Made by a program: the position numbers and the translations under genes. Shown here in pieces: positions 1 to 6,894 of a DNA stretch of 10,367 nucleotides. The notes under the pieces were generated by a model that was not told the DNA's origin, did not search any database, and was given only the letters and a program-made list of their open reading frames with translations. Positions within the stretch are counted from its first letter, which is position 1; each line of letters opens with the position of its first letter. The DNA comes from Bacillota bacterium. Lineage in GTDB: Bacteria > Bacillota > Clostridia > Lachnospirales > Lachnospiraceae. Location: positions 1 through 10,367 of the forward strand of contig JAEZJV010000078.1 in assembly GCA_023415635.1 (NCBI GenBank), read 5' to 3'.

Positions 1-77
1 TGCTTGTACCAAGTACTTAACTTCATCAATGCAAGGTTTGGCAGTTTACCATCTAGATCAATAAGTAATACTTTCAT
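1..77 (-). CDS. N-terminal fragment of a probable B12-binding/radical-SAM phage protein (runs off left edge)
   Basis: Only the first 25 codons lie in the window. The protein starts MKVLLIDLDGKLPNLALMK and continues leftwards beyond base 1. The ATG at 77-75 is preceded by GAGGAGTT, and this ribosome binding site overlaps the stop codon of the upstream HTH gene. The gene is therefore coupled to the early operon. From memory, the opening resembles phage-encoded cobalamin-binding/radical-SAM proteins, which begin MKxLLIDVDSKIPNLALMKIS. No iron-sulfur CxxxCxxC motif can be checked because that part is outside the window. The family call is therefore tentative; the presence of a gene here is much more certain. 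Confidence 0.55.
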   Translation of the reverse strand, partial: MKVLLIDLDGKLPNLALMKLSTWYK

Positions 78-89
78 ATCATTAACTCC

Positions 90-461
90 TCACATATTCC
101 TTACGCAAACATTCCGTTTATCGAATATTGCTGCCTTACCGTAATCACCTCGCCTGCCAAAAGTATAAGTATCTGTGTTATTTTTAGGACTTGGCTTGCA
201 CTCTGCATATTTCTTTTGGTCTGCCAGTGGTAATTCTGATAGTTTCATAGGCGTAACAGGATTTTGGTTTCTAAGTATGGGAGGCTCAAATACAAATCTT
301 TTACTTTTAAGGTCTATAGGAATATCCTTGCAGTACTTACTAACTGTAACTTGACTAATTCCAACTGCCTTAGCTATAGCTAATTGACTTTGTCCTTGGA
401 GCCTCAGCTCTCGAATTTTATCAATTATTTCTTGAGATATTTTTATAGCTCGTTTGCTCAT
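90..461 (-). CDS. Small helix-turn-helix DNA-binding protein
   Basis: The product is 123 aa. Residues about 8-45 form a clear helix-turn-helix of the resolvase/transposase type, with a first helix around QEIIDKIRELRLQG and a recognition helix in AIAKAVGISQVTVSKYC. The remaining 75 residues are polar and basic, rich in Pro, Lys and Asn, and match no domain I recognise. The ATG overlaps the stop of the upstream DUF1064 gene by 4 bp (ATGA) and has a GGAGGG site just upstream, so translation is coupled. There are no catalytic recombinase residues, so it is not an integrase or resolvase. It may be a late-operon regulator or a terminase-associated DNA-binding protein, but its function is unknown. 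Confidence 0.75.
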   Translation of the reverse strand: MSKRAIKISQEIIDKIRELRLQGQSQLAIAKAVGISQVTVSKYCKDIPIDLKSKRFVFEPPILRNQNPVTPMKLSELPLADQKKYAECKPSPKNNTDTYTFGRRGDYGKAAIFDKRNVCVRNM

Positions 462-799
462 GTTCTCCCTCCTATCAATTTGACATCTAGGTCAGGGTAT
501 CTGTACTGAAACATTTTGAGCTTAAGACTAAATTCCTTGGTCTTGACGCCCTTTACATCTTCTATTACCGTCTTGCCGTTCTCTATGTATTCGAAATCAG
601 CTATGTAGTTTATTGCTTGAATTTTTTTGCCGTTCTTAACAAACGCTTCCTGGAGTAAATATTTAGGCTGGAGCTTTAGGTTGTCTATTATTCCAGCTCT
701 CACCATTAACTTAAGTTGACAGTATCTAGCTGCTTCTGCTTTGCTGTCAAAGGATATGCCGTCAATGATGGTTTTCTTGTTGTGATATTTGTTATACAT
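458..799 (-). CDS. DUF1064 phage protein, predicted PD-(D/E)XK endonuclease
   Basis: The product is 113 aa, the usual length for DUF1064 (PF06356), a phage family predicted to have the PD-(D/E)XK nuclease fold. The expected residues are visible: an acidic helix FDSKAEAARY with Glu22, Asp68 in YIADFEY, and the Asp81-Val-Lys83 element in EDVKG. A catalytic site of the form E...D...DxK is therefore intact. Such proteins sit among phage recombination genes and are suspected to cut branched DNA (a RusA-like role), though this is inferred and not known for this copy. The ATG follows GGGAGGTG at 5-bp spacing. The gene lies 13 bp after the 133-aa hypothetical gene and overlaps the HTH gene by 4 bp. 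Confidence 0.8.
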   Translation of the reverse strand: MYNKYHNKKTIIDGISFDSKAEAARYCQLKLMVRAGIIDNLKLQPKYLLQEAFVKNGKKIQAINYIADFEYIENGKTVIEDVKGVKTKEFSLKLKMFQYRYPDLDVKLIGGRT

Positions 800-812
800 C
801 TAAGCACCTCCC

Positions 813-1214
813 TCATATAAAAATAAAATGCTTGGCTACAATATCTTTAATAATTCTGTATTGATGGTGCTCCTCTATAGCATTAATAATTCGTTTAGGC
901 TGATATCCTCTTTGTCCAATTCTTGATTGCTCTTGGTATTCACTAATATAATGTGTCGCTTTATTAATTGAATTACAGACTTCAAAATAAATGTCTCCTG
1001 CATCATTCACATTGCATCTTGTTCTGCTTTCTTTAAACCATTTATTGTCTAAATCACCTAAATTAAATTCTCTTGTATCATCAGCTTGTCTTTTGTACTT
1101 TTCGAGTTCCTTGACACATTCTATTGCCTGCTGTTGAAATGTACCTTCGTCGTACTCAACAATAAAACTGTGTCTGCTGTAATAATACTGTGACGTTATT
1201 AATAAAACTTTCAT
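813..1214 (-). CDS. Hypothetical phage protein, 133 aa
   Basis: I do not recognise this protein. It starts MKVLLITSQYYYSRHSF and is predicted to be soluble, with no signal peptide or membrane segment. The middle (residues about 25-65) is charged and probably helical, and the C-terminus is His- and Ile-rich (EEHHQYRIIKDIVAKHF). It contains only two cysteines (one at CVKEL, one in RCNVND) plus a third at VCNS, with no metal-binding spacing. The ATG has a good GGAGGG site 6-7 bp upstream. It lies 15 bp after ssb and 13 bp before the DUF1064 gene, so it belongs to the replication/recombination operon. No function is proposed. Confidence 0.75.
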   Translation of the reverse strand: MKVLLITSQYYYSRHSFIVEYDEGTFQQQAIECVKELEKYKRQADDTREFNLGDLDNKWFKESRTRCNVNDAGDIYFEVCNSINKATHYISEYQEQSRIGQRGYQPKRIINAIEEHHQYRIIKDIVAKHFIFI

Positions 1215-1229
1215 TTTCTTCCCTCCACT

Positions 1230-1613
1230 CTAAAAAGGCAGCTCATCGTCATTAGGCACCGGATAAAACTCTTCTTGCGGCTCTACTGCATCACCCTCAG
1301 ACTTCTTTGAGTCCATAAACTCAAACCTACTAACAACAATCTCCGTAACCTGGCGCTTTTTCTTCTCGGAGTCCTCCCAGCTTCTAGTAGACAACCTACC
1401 CTCTACTAAAATCTTTCTGCCCTTACTCAATGTGTTAGCCATTATTTCAGCTGTTTTCTGCCATGCTTGGCAAGTAAAAAACTGTGTTTTGTTCACGTTA
1501 TTAACAAAGTTATCAACTGCCAACGTGAAGCTGCATACTGCCGTATTATTTCCGCTTGTGTATCTTAACTCTATGTCCTTGGTCAAACGACCTGATATTG
1601 TTACTTGATTCAT
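1230..1613 (-). CDS. ssb: Single-stranded DNA-binding protein
   Basis: The 127-aa product is a phage SSB. Residues 1-105 form the OB fold, with the canonical start MNQVTISGRLTKDIELRYT, the core segment AVCSFTLAVDN, FFTCQAWQKTAE, and the strand GRKILVEGRLSTRSWED. A short linker leads to the acidic tip DDELPF. This matches the bacterial D-D-D-I-P-F type tail that recruits host replication and repair proteins, so interaction with host partners is probably kept. It coats single-stranded DNA during phage replication and RecT-type annealing. The ATG has AAGGGGTGA upstream, and the gene begins 4 bp after the DnaD-like initiator stop. It is slightly shorter than chromosomal SSB (about 160-180 aa), as is common for phage copies. 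Confidence 0.96.
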   Translation of the reverse strand: MNQVTISGRLTKDIELRYTSGNNTAVCSFTLAVDNFVNNVNKTQFFTCQAWQKTAEIMANTLSKGRKILVEGRLSTRSWEDSEKKKRQVTEIVVSRFEFMDSKKSEGDAVEPQEEFYPVPNDDELPF

Positions 1614-1617
1614 AAAA

Positions 1618-2472
1618 TCACCCCTTCACATTGTTGAAAAAATTATCGTAGTAGTCCTGGTCTAGCTCTCTTTCCTCGAAATTAGATCTATTAGATTTAA
1701 CTGGTTCCTTATTGTTTGGCTTGCTTTTTTTAGCTGCTTGTTGAGATTGTTGCTTAAACTGCTCTGCTGTTTTAACTCCTTGGCTAACACAGTTTTGTAG
1801 AATTCTATTTAAATAGGTCCACTTATTGCCATTAGCTCCAGTTGCAACTTTCATTGCTTCAAGCACTAATTCAGATTCAAGACCATCATTTAGATAAGAC
1901 TCAAGCATTTGGGATTGAAATGGTGTTATTAGACCAATATTGTTATTGAAAAATTCGTAGTCTATTCCTCTAGTAGATATGTCATTATTATCATTATTGT
2001 TTATCGTGTCGGGTTCCTTCTGCTCCCGTGCCTGCTCCGTAACTTTTCCGTCGTTGCTCCCATTGTTGCTCCCGTAGTTATTAATATCCTGGTAAAAGCC
2101 GTATTTATCTATGGTTACAAGCAGTCCTCTTGTTGCTCTCGTTGTCGTGACCATCGTTGGGTTGTCGTTGCTCCCGTTACCCCCTCCGCAGTCTTTCCGT
2201 AACCAGTTAATAATTTGATAAATTTGGTCTTTTGTCGGCTTTTCTTTTCTGTATCCTGAGTACCAACTCACACCTTCTTGAATTTCCTCAATCGTGGTAT
2301 GTAACTGACCTCTTTTTAGCCCCTTATAATCTGAGTGCTGAGCTGCTTGTAGTAACCAAATCCAAACCTTTATATACAAAGGCGGTTTATCCCATATTTC
2401 ACTTTCTACTATTTTCCTAGCAATAAGGATGCAACCACCATGAATTAATGGTTTTTTCATTGTTTTTGCCAT
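1618..2472 (-). CDS. DnaD-like phage replication initiator
   Basis: The product is 284 aa. The N-terminal part (residues about 10-130) resembles the winged-helix region of Firmicutes phage replisome organisers (GCILIARKIVESEIWDKPPLYIKVW, then a KPTKDQIYQIINWL helix). A Gly/Ser/Asn-rich linker follows. Residues about 172-228 form a DnaD/DnaB_2-type domain ending in NKWTYLNRILQNC, which fits the YxxxIL signature. A basic and then acidic tail completes it. Such proteins bind the phage origin and load the helicase. I chose the ATG at 2472-2470 over the one 12 bp upstream. It sits one base after the stop of the preceding gene (TAATATG) and has GGATGGTG in place as its ribosome binding site. No separate DnaC-like loader follows it here. 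Confidence 0.85.
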   Translation of the reverse strand: MAKTMKKPLIHGGCILIARKIVESEIWDKPPLYIKVWIWLLQAAQHSDYKGLKRGQLHTTIEEIQEGVSWYSGYRKEKPTKDQIYQIINWLRKDCGGGNGSNDNPTMVTTTRATRGLLVTIDKYGFYQDINNYGSNNGSNDGKVTEQAREQKEPDTINNNDNNDISTRGIDYEFFNNNIGLITPFQSQMLESYLNDGLESELVLEAMKVATGANGNKWTYLNRILQNCVSQGVKTAEQFKQQSQQAAKKSKPNNKEPVKSNRSNFEERELDQDYYDNFFNNVKG

Positions 2473-2473
2473 A

Positions 2474-2764
2474 TTAAACACCATCCAATATGTAAGACTT
2501 TCCGAATTCTTTTATAAACCTTGCTCTATTGCTGATATGTGCCTCAAAGTATCTCTGAGCCTCTTGCTTAAGCCTTAAATCCAGCTCCTTATTAAAGTGA
2601 ACGCCATAGTTGCTCATATTGTGCCAATCAGGTCTAAGTGCTACTACAAAACCATACTTTTCTGATCGTTTCCTGTTGGCTGCACCAAATATGTGGTGGA
2701 TAGCTACGTTTGGGCTTCGAGTAATATAGCAGGCTCTTAAGTCTTGCTGTATTACACTTTTCAT
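2474..2764 (-). CDS. HNH/Ref-like phage nuclease
   Basis: The product is 96 aa. It shows CYITRSPNVAIHHIFG, with a Cys and a His-His pair, then RKRSEKYGFVVALRPDWHN and GVHFNKELDLRLKQEAQRYFE. This layout matches small phage HNH-like proteins related to the RecA-dependent nuclease Ref of phage P1; that assignment is from memory of the family. The likely metal and catalytic residues are the HH pair (about 23-24) and the later DWHN and VHFNKE. It probably cuts or processes DNA during recombination. The first in-frame start is a GTG at 2773 without a ribosome binding site. I prefer the ATG at 2764, which overlaps the preceding stop (ATGA) and follows GGTGGAG. Confidence 0.75.
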   Translation of the reverse strand: MKSVIQQDLRACYITRSPNVAIHHIFGAANRKRSEKYGFVVALRPDWHNMSNYGVHFNKELDLRLKQEAQRYFEAHISNRARFIKEFGKSYILDGV

Positions 2765-3249
2765 TCTCTCCACCGGCCCAACAATGACTCAATTTCTGAT
2801 GGTGTCAAGGTATCAATACCTACCTGGTTACAATCTTGGACTATGTTATCTATCAAGCGAGCCATTTGCTTAGAGTCATATGTACTACTGCCATAATAAA
2901 GAATTACGTTTGTACAGCCCTCTATTTTGCTCTCAATAGTGTCAGTCAACCAACCCAAGCCATTATGCTGCCATCCATCACACAATTTATTAACCGCACT
3001 ATTTTGAACGCATATAACCTCACAATTACCGCCAATATTCTTAATAGCTTCTCGATATATAGTTTCCTTTGGTGTTCTTAACTTCTCGGCAAGCTTATCG
3101 CACAGAACCCAAAAATATGCGTTAGCGTCAAGTGATCGTTTCTTTTTGAATTCTTTGAGAGTTAGCGTGTACGCCTTATCATCTGCTATGGCTTCCTGAA
3201 CGCTTTGAAATGCTGAGAATAAAGTCTGCTTAGTCACTTTTATTTCCAT
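2761..3249 (-). CDS. NinB/Orf-like phage recombination protein
   Basis: The product is 162 aa from the ATG at 3249. It carries KKKRSLDANAYFWVLCDKL, which lines up with the RSLDQNRKLWACL segment of lambda NinB (Orf). A C-terminal stretch SKQMARLIDNIVQDCNQVGI is followed by a SPSEIE-like element, comparable to the lambda protein's tail. NinB/Orf helps load recombinases onto single-stranded DNA and can replace RecFOR functions, consistent with the nearby recT and ssb. The chosen start follows TGGAGG with 6-bp spacing; an ATG 21 bp upstream lacks a site. The gene overlaps the end of the metallo-beta-lactamase gene by 20 bp, so the two are translationally linked. Confidence 0.72.
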   Translation of the reverse strand: MEIKVTKQTLFSAFQSVQEAIADDKAYTLTLKEFKKKRSLDANAYFWVLCDKLAEKLRTPKETIYREAIKNIGGNCEVICVQNSAVNKLCDGWQHNGLGWLTDTIESKIEGCTNVILYYGSSTYDSKQMARLIDNIVQDCNQVGIDTLTPSEIESLLGRWRE

Positions 3250-3886
3250 GTTCAACCTCCACGTGGCCATGCAAGTACACGTACTCGCTCAAAGGCCCCA
3301 TATTGCTATATAGAAAATCATCACACTTTGCTTTGCTTAAATGGTTCCTAGCCGCATCAAACTCATAACAGTACTCGCCATTCTCAAGCTTATTTTTAAT
3401 GCGTTCCTGCAACTCTTCCTCAGTATGGTTACACTCAACCATATACAGGTCATAGTCCTTAGCAAAAATACCATCTAAACTGCCTGTGTCAGTTGCATAA
3501 AACAATCTTTCATTGTTCATCAACAGCCGATATCCACAGTTAGGTACGTTGTGGGTTAGCCCAACAGGTGCTAAGCTAAATAATTTATAGTCATACCACC
3601 TGTCCAGCTCCAGCACATCAATATTCTGCTTGTTAACCCCACAATCGACTAACGAGGTTACAAGCCATTCACAACAGGCAAACCTTAGTGTTGGTCGCTC
3701 AGCAGCTAATTTTTTGATTGTGGTCTTGTTGAAGTGGTCTGAATGAATGTGAGTAAGCAATACTATCTTTAACTGCTTGTACACATCTTTTAGAACCTTA
3801 AAACTAACTCCGCAATCAATCAATATAACACTATTAATAACGACCGCATTACCTTGGCTGCCTGTTGAAATAACTTGGTATTGCAT
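3230..3886 (-). CDS. Metallo-beta-lactamase-fold hydrolase next to recT
   Basis: The product is 218 aa from the ATG at 3886. The fold starts with STGSQGNAVVI and LIDCGVSF, followed by the metal site THIHSDHF (His46, His48, Asp50, His51). A further His occurs in LTHNVPNCGYR, an Asp in YATDTGS, and LHGHVEVEHG near the C-terminus. These are the expected ligands of a two-metal MBL enzyme. Firmicutes phages often carry such a gene beside recT, and a nuclease role is likely but not proven here. No YqaJ or lambda-type exonuclease gene is present. The start is one base after the recT stop (TAGTATG), with GGAGGG as ribosome binding site. An extended N-terminus upstream has no site. Confidence 0.88.
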   Translation of the reverse strand: MQYQVISTGSQGNAVVINSVILIDCGVSFKVLKDVYKQLKIVLLTHIHSDHFNKTTIKKLAAERPTLRFACCEWLVTSLVDCGVNKQNIDVLELDRWYDYKLFSLAPVGLTHNVPNCGYRLLMNNERLFYATDTGSLDGIFAKDYDLYMVECNHTEEELQERIKNKLENGEYCYEFDAARNHLSKAKCDDFLYSNMGPLSEYVYLHGHVEVEHGNKSD

Positions 3887-3887
3887 A

Positions 3888-4754
3888 CTATCCCTCCAAA
3901 TCATCCATAGAGAGAGTTTGTTGGCCTTGTTCCACTGGCTTCTCTGCATTTTCAACTACCGTTACTGGCTGCTCTACAACCTCGTTGTCGACATACTCAA
4001 CAGTGCCATCTTGATTAATAACGCCCATATCACCATCAAACGCCTGTTGCATTTCTATAGACATTACTCCCCACTTAGAAATAAGCTGTCTGAGCATTGT
4101 TTTGAAAGCCATACTATCGAAGTCTTTTTCCCAGAAGGTATAGCCCTTCTTGGCAGCATATCCCTTAGAATACCTAAGAGCATGTGATTCCATCTTTGCC
4201 TTACTCCAGTACATAGCCTTTCTAAAGCCATTACTGTACTCAAACATCGCATAATAACCTATTGTTTCGGCAGTCTCTCGCTTAATATCGTCCTCGATAA
4301 GATTTATTTCTATCTCTTCAAGAAGAGGGTCGAAGCGGATAAGTTCACCTTCTTTGACTGCTAATACATTCAACTTCTTGTACTGCCCTGACCGAATGGC
4401 TAGCTGTATGTAACCTTTGTAGCCCAGCTGGAATTGTGCTTTTTTTACTTTTATGTCCTTGCCTTCAGCATCTTTTATCCCAGTCTTAACATCAAAAGGT
4501 ACAAGATAATACTGTCCAAGTTGTGGGCTTGGAGATAGATTAAGGCTCTCCCCTAGAAGCGCACTTGAAAGAATGGAACCAGCTTCACACTCTTGCAGAG
4601 TTGGATTTACTGCAACAGCACTTGATATTGCTGCTATAAATCTTCCTGCTCGCTTTGGATCCTGCAGAGTATTGTTGATAAGATTCTTATATCCGTCAGT
4701 TTGAATTGCTACAGAAAACTTTGGTTGCTGTCTTACTGCCATTTTATTATTCAT
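3888..4754 (-). CDS. recT: RecT-family single-strand annealing recombinase
   Basis: The product is 288 aa. The RecT core spans residues about 15-235, with KNLINNTLQDPKRAGRFIAA, the conserved LNLSPSPQLGQYYLVPF, and QFQLGYKGYIQLAIRSGQYK. It also has WSKAKMESHALRYSKGY and the C-terminal FKTMLRQLISKWGVMSIEM. The last 45 residues are an acidic, Gln-rich tail ending LSMDDLEG, which may contact SSB as proposed for other RecT proteins. RecT anneals complementary single strands during phage recombination and recombination-dependent replication. The ATG at 4754 follows GGAGGG at 7-bp spacing and overlaps the DUF1351 stop by 8 bp. The upstream in-frame ATG (4769) lacks a site. Confidence 0.96.
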   Translation of the reverse strand: MNNKMAVRQQPKFSVAIQTDGYKNLINNTLQDPKRAGRFIAAISSAVAVNPTLQECEAGSILSSALLGESLNLSPSPQLGQYYLVPFDVKTGIKDAEGKDIKVKKAQFQLGYKGYIQLAIRSGQYKKLNVLAVKEGELIRFDPLLEEIEINLIEDDIKRETAETIGYYAMFEYSNGFRKAMYWSKAKMESHALRYSKGYAAKKGYTFWEKDFDSMAFKTMLRQLISKWGVMSIEMQQAFDGDMGVINQDGTVEYVDNEVVEQPVTVVENAEKPVEQGQQTLSMDDLEG

Positions 4755-5568
4755 ACTTGTACCCTCCATCGTTTAACCATTTCTTAAGTTCTAGAAGCTT
4801 TGCTTTTGTAGCAGTTACCTTGAAAGCAAGCGTGAATTCCTGTTCAACCATTGGTGCTTCTACAGGTGCTTGGATAGGTGTTTCTATTACTGACTCAACC
4901 TTTTGAACCACCTGAGCTTGCGCTAGTTTTTTTGCTTCCTGTTCAGCTTTTCTAGCCTCCATTTCAGCAATTGCCTTATACCTAGTTGAAACAGTTGTTA
5001 TTGCATTAGAAACATTCAGAGAAGCTTTATACTCAACAAGAATTTCAGCAGCGTGGTCTTGAGTTTCAATAAGTGCTAGATCATCACATACCTTATCTAT
5101 GAATGTCTTAGCCTGTTCCTTGAGAGACTTCATACTTGCGGATAATGTTACGTTTATGTGAGCATTTTCATACTTCACAAAGTCTATATTCTTGCTCTGC
5201 AGATATTCATTGAAGTACTCTTTGACTTGCTTTTCTTTCTCGGCCTTAAGAGAGTTTTCAACTTCATCAATCTTGGTCTTAAGCTTGTTATCAGCGTCCT
5301 TGAACTTGTCCGAAACATACTCCTTATAGATTGCTTCAAACTCGTTATAAGGCTTCAAGACTTCGTTTTTGACGTTCTTACGCTGTGTTTCAAGTGCTGT
5401 TAAATCCTTATTTAACTCTGCCCTGGTAGCCTTTATATCCTTAACTGTGTCCTCTGAGCATGGCATAGATAATGCAAACTGAATCTTGTTATCGATTTCC
5501 GTGCTTAAGCTCTGTAGTTTCTGCCTTATAATAGGCAGTTGTTCGATTATTATTAATTCATTATTCAT
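4747..5568 (-). CDS. DUF1351 phage protein (RecT-associated coiled coil)
   Basis: The product is 273 aa and matches DUF1351 (PF07083), a phage family almost always found immediately upstream of recT. The start MNNELIIIEQLPIIRQKLQ is typical. Residues about 10-125 are strongly helical and charged, with heptad-like Leu spacing (coiled coil). A globular middle follows (about 126-195), then an Ala/Glu/Gln-rich helix near 200-220 (EMEARKAEQEAKKLAQAQ) and a short C-terminal domain ending DGGYKYE. The biochemical role is unknown. Its constant pairing with recT suggests a helper in single-strand annealing. The ATG has GGAGG 8 bp upstream, and the stop overlaps recT by 8 bp. Confidence 0.88.
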   Translation of the reverse strand: MNNELIIIEQLPIIRQKLQSLSTEIDNKIQFALSMPCSEDTVKDIKATRAELNKDLTALETQRKNVKNEVLKPYNEFEAIYKEYVSDKFKDADNKLKTKIDEVENSLKAEKEKQVKEYFNEYLQSKNIDFVKYENAHINVTLSASMKSLKEQAKTFIDKVCDDLALIETQDHAAEILVEYKASLNVSNAITTVSTRYKAIAEMEARKAEQEAKKLAQAQVVQKVESVIETPIQAPVEAPMVEQEFTLAFKVTATKAKLLELKKWLNDGGYKYE

Positions 5569-5582
5569 TTATTTAACCTCCA

Positions 5583-6449
5583 CTAAAAAATTCTGTTAAT
5601 AACTTCAAAGAGATATGTATTATCAACCGTAAAGTTGGGTTCTTTTTGTTGCTTCTCTTCTAATAGCCCTATTGCTCGAGTAAAATAAGCACTATCAACG
5701 CCTGCCAACTGATCTTTAAATGTCTTAAAATCCTTGAGATCTAACTCACTAACTTGTAAACACATTTTGAGGTATTGTCCTGCATTAATAGTCCACCCTC
5801 TTTGCAAAAACTTTCTTGTGCGGATTATTGAGCAAACAGGGTATTTCGAGCCAATATAATACAATTCTTTATTGATAATTGACTCTAGTGCCCTTGATGG
5901 TAATGTGAGTTCATTGTCAAAGAATGAATAGCAACAAGTACAATGTACAAAGTCATAATTCTTATGAATTTCTTCAGGTGGCCCATAAAACCTAATTACA
6001 AGCTGGATTTTATCCGATAAGGAAATAGCATTTGTAGAGAAGAACACTGGCCTATACTTTGGTTTATCTGCTGTTTTATCACCTTCAATATACGGCTCGG
6101 TTTCGTTCATTTCATTATCTGTTGGTTCTTGGTCCTCTGTGTCGGCTTCTACTCCTTCGCTTTGTATGAAACACTGAATTCTATCGTCCTCGTCCTTTAT
6201 TTGAATGCTGCTGTTATGGGACTCATTGAATTGTTTTGCATAGTACTCTGCAACCTTCTTACAAGCTTCTTTGGTGCGGAAATATACATCATAATCGTTT
6301 ACTTCTTCACCGTTCAGCATTGATACGATACTTCCGCCTGTAATAATAATGTTTTCACGCATCAGTTTGACTAATTCGGTGTCACTTACTGTTTTTAGCC
6401 AATCCTCTATCTTCTTGTTTAATGCTTTTTTGATGTTTTTTCCTAACAT
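5583..6449 (-). CDS. Predicted nucleotidyltransferase-like phage protein
   Basis: The product is 288 aa. The N-terminal part contains ITGGSIVSMLNG (Gly38, Gly39, Ser40) followed by VNDYDVYF (Asp52, Asp54). This is the GS...DxD signature of the polymerase-beta nucleotidyltransferase superfamily. An acidic low-complexity insert (about 95-125, rich in Glu/Asp/Thr) separates this from a well-conserved-looking C-terminal half with SDKIQLVIRFYG, YDFVHCTCCY, LYYIGSKYPVCSIIRTRKFL and GWTINAGQYLKM. I recall similar proteins in many tailed phages, without known function. The substrate (nucleotide, nucleic acid or protein) cannot be told. I chose the ATG at 6449 because AGGAG lies 8 bp upstream; a GTG 9 bp further upstream has no site. 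Confidence 0.72.
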   Translation of the reverse strand: MLGKNIKKALNKKIEDWLKTVSDTELVKLMRENIIITGGSIVSMLNGEEVNDYDVYFRTKEACKKVAEYYAKQFNESHNSSIQIKDEDDRIQCFIQSEGVEADTEDQEPTDNEMNETEPYIEGDKTADKPKYRPVFFSTNAISLSDKIQLVIRFYGPPEEIHKNYDFVHCTCCYSFFDNELTLPSRALESIINKELYYIGSKYPVCSIIRTRKFLQRGWTINAGQYLKMCLQVSELDLKDFKTFKDQLAGVDSAYFTRAIGLLEEKQQKEPNFTVDNTYLFEVINRIF

Positions 6450-6500
6450 ACATATCACTCCTATTGTTTAGTATTAAAGTTGATTTTAGTTCCGAAGATG

Positions 6501-6875
6501 TTAACCATCCCTCTCGCATATGAAATATAAAGAATCCGATGATATTTTAATGCCGTTTAGATAATAAGCTTTATCGCTATCATCGTAGATTTTGATGCCA
6601 TGCAATTTAATTGCTGATAATAAATACACAAAAGTGTCTGCAATTACTTGCAAAGCTTGGAAATGTGATATAGAATTATGTTGAATTGATATTTTAGCGC
6701 CTTCGAGGGTGCTTTCTTTTTTTCTACGGATTTCCTTTATTGCTGACGCAATTTCTATTATGTACCTGTCCGTAGTCATGCTACCAACATTAATAATCAT
6801 CTTGCTAGCTTGTTGCATTTCTTCACAGGTGATTACACCAACTATTCTTTCTACTTCTTCTAGCAAACTTCTCAT
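6501..6875 (-). CDS. Hypothetical phage protein, 124 aa
   Basis: I do not recognise this protein. It begins MRSLLEEVERIVGVITCEEM and is mostly helical (residues 1-55), with a basic patch EIRRKKEST. A moderately hydrophobic helix (FQALQVIADTFVYLLSAIKL) follows, then short strands ending SSDSLYFICERDG. It has two cysteines and no recognisable active site. A GTG at 6902 would extend it by nine residues and overlap the previous gene, but no ribosome binding site precedes it. The ATG at 6875 has AGGGGG about 10 bp upstream. A 51-bp gap, with no promoter or hairpin that I can see, separates it from the nucleotidyltransferase gene. Confidence 0.7.
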   Translation of the reverse strand: MRSLLEEVERIVGVITCEEMQQASKMIINVGSMTTDRYIIEIASAIKEIRRKKESTLEGAKISIQHNSISHFQALQVIADTFVYLLSAIKLHGIKIYDDSDKAYYLNGIKISSDSLYFICERDG

Positions 6876-6894
6876 GCTATCCGTTCCCCCTTCC

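Noticed and set aside
2232..3081. Plus-strand open frames at 2232-2420 and 2836-3081
   Set aside because: They are antisense to the DnaD-like and NinB-like genes, have no ribosome binding sites, and their translations are Leu/Ser/Phe-rich with no domain.
3777..4252. Plus-strand frame 3777-4187 and minus-strand frame 4064-4252
   Set aside because: Both lie within the well-supported MBL and recT genes in another frame and match nothing.
6450..6500. Possible internal promoter or terminator before the nucleotidyltransferase gene
   Set aside because: No hexamer pair with acceptable spacing and no hairpin could be found in this gap.
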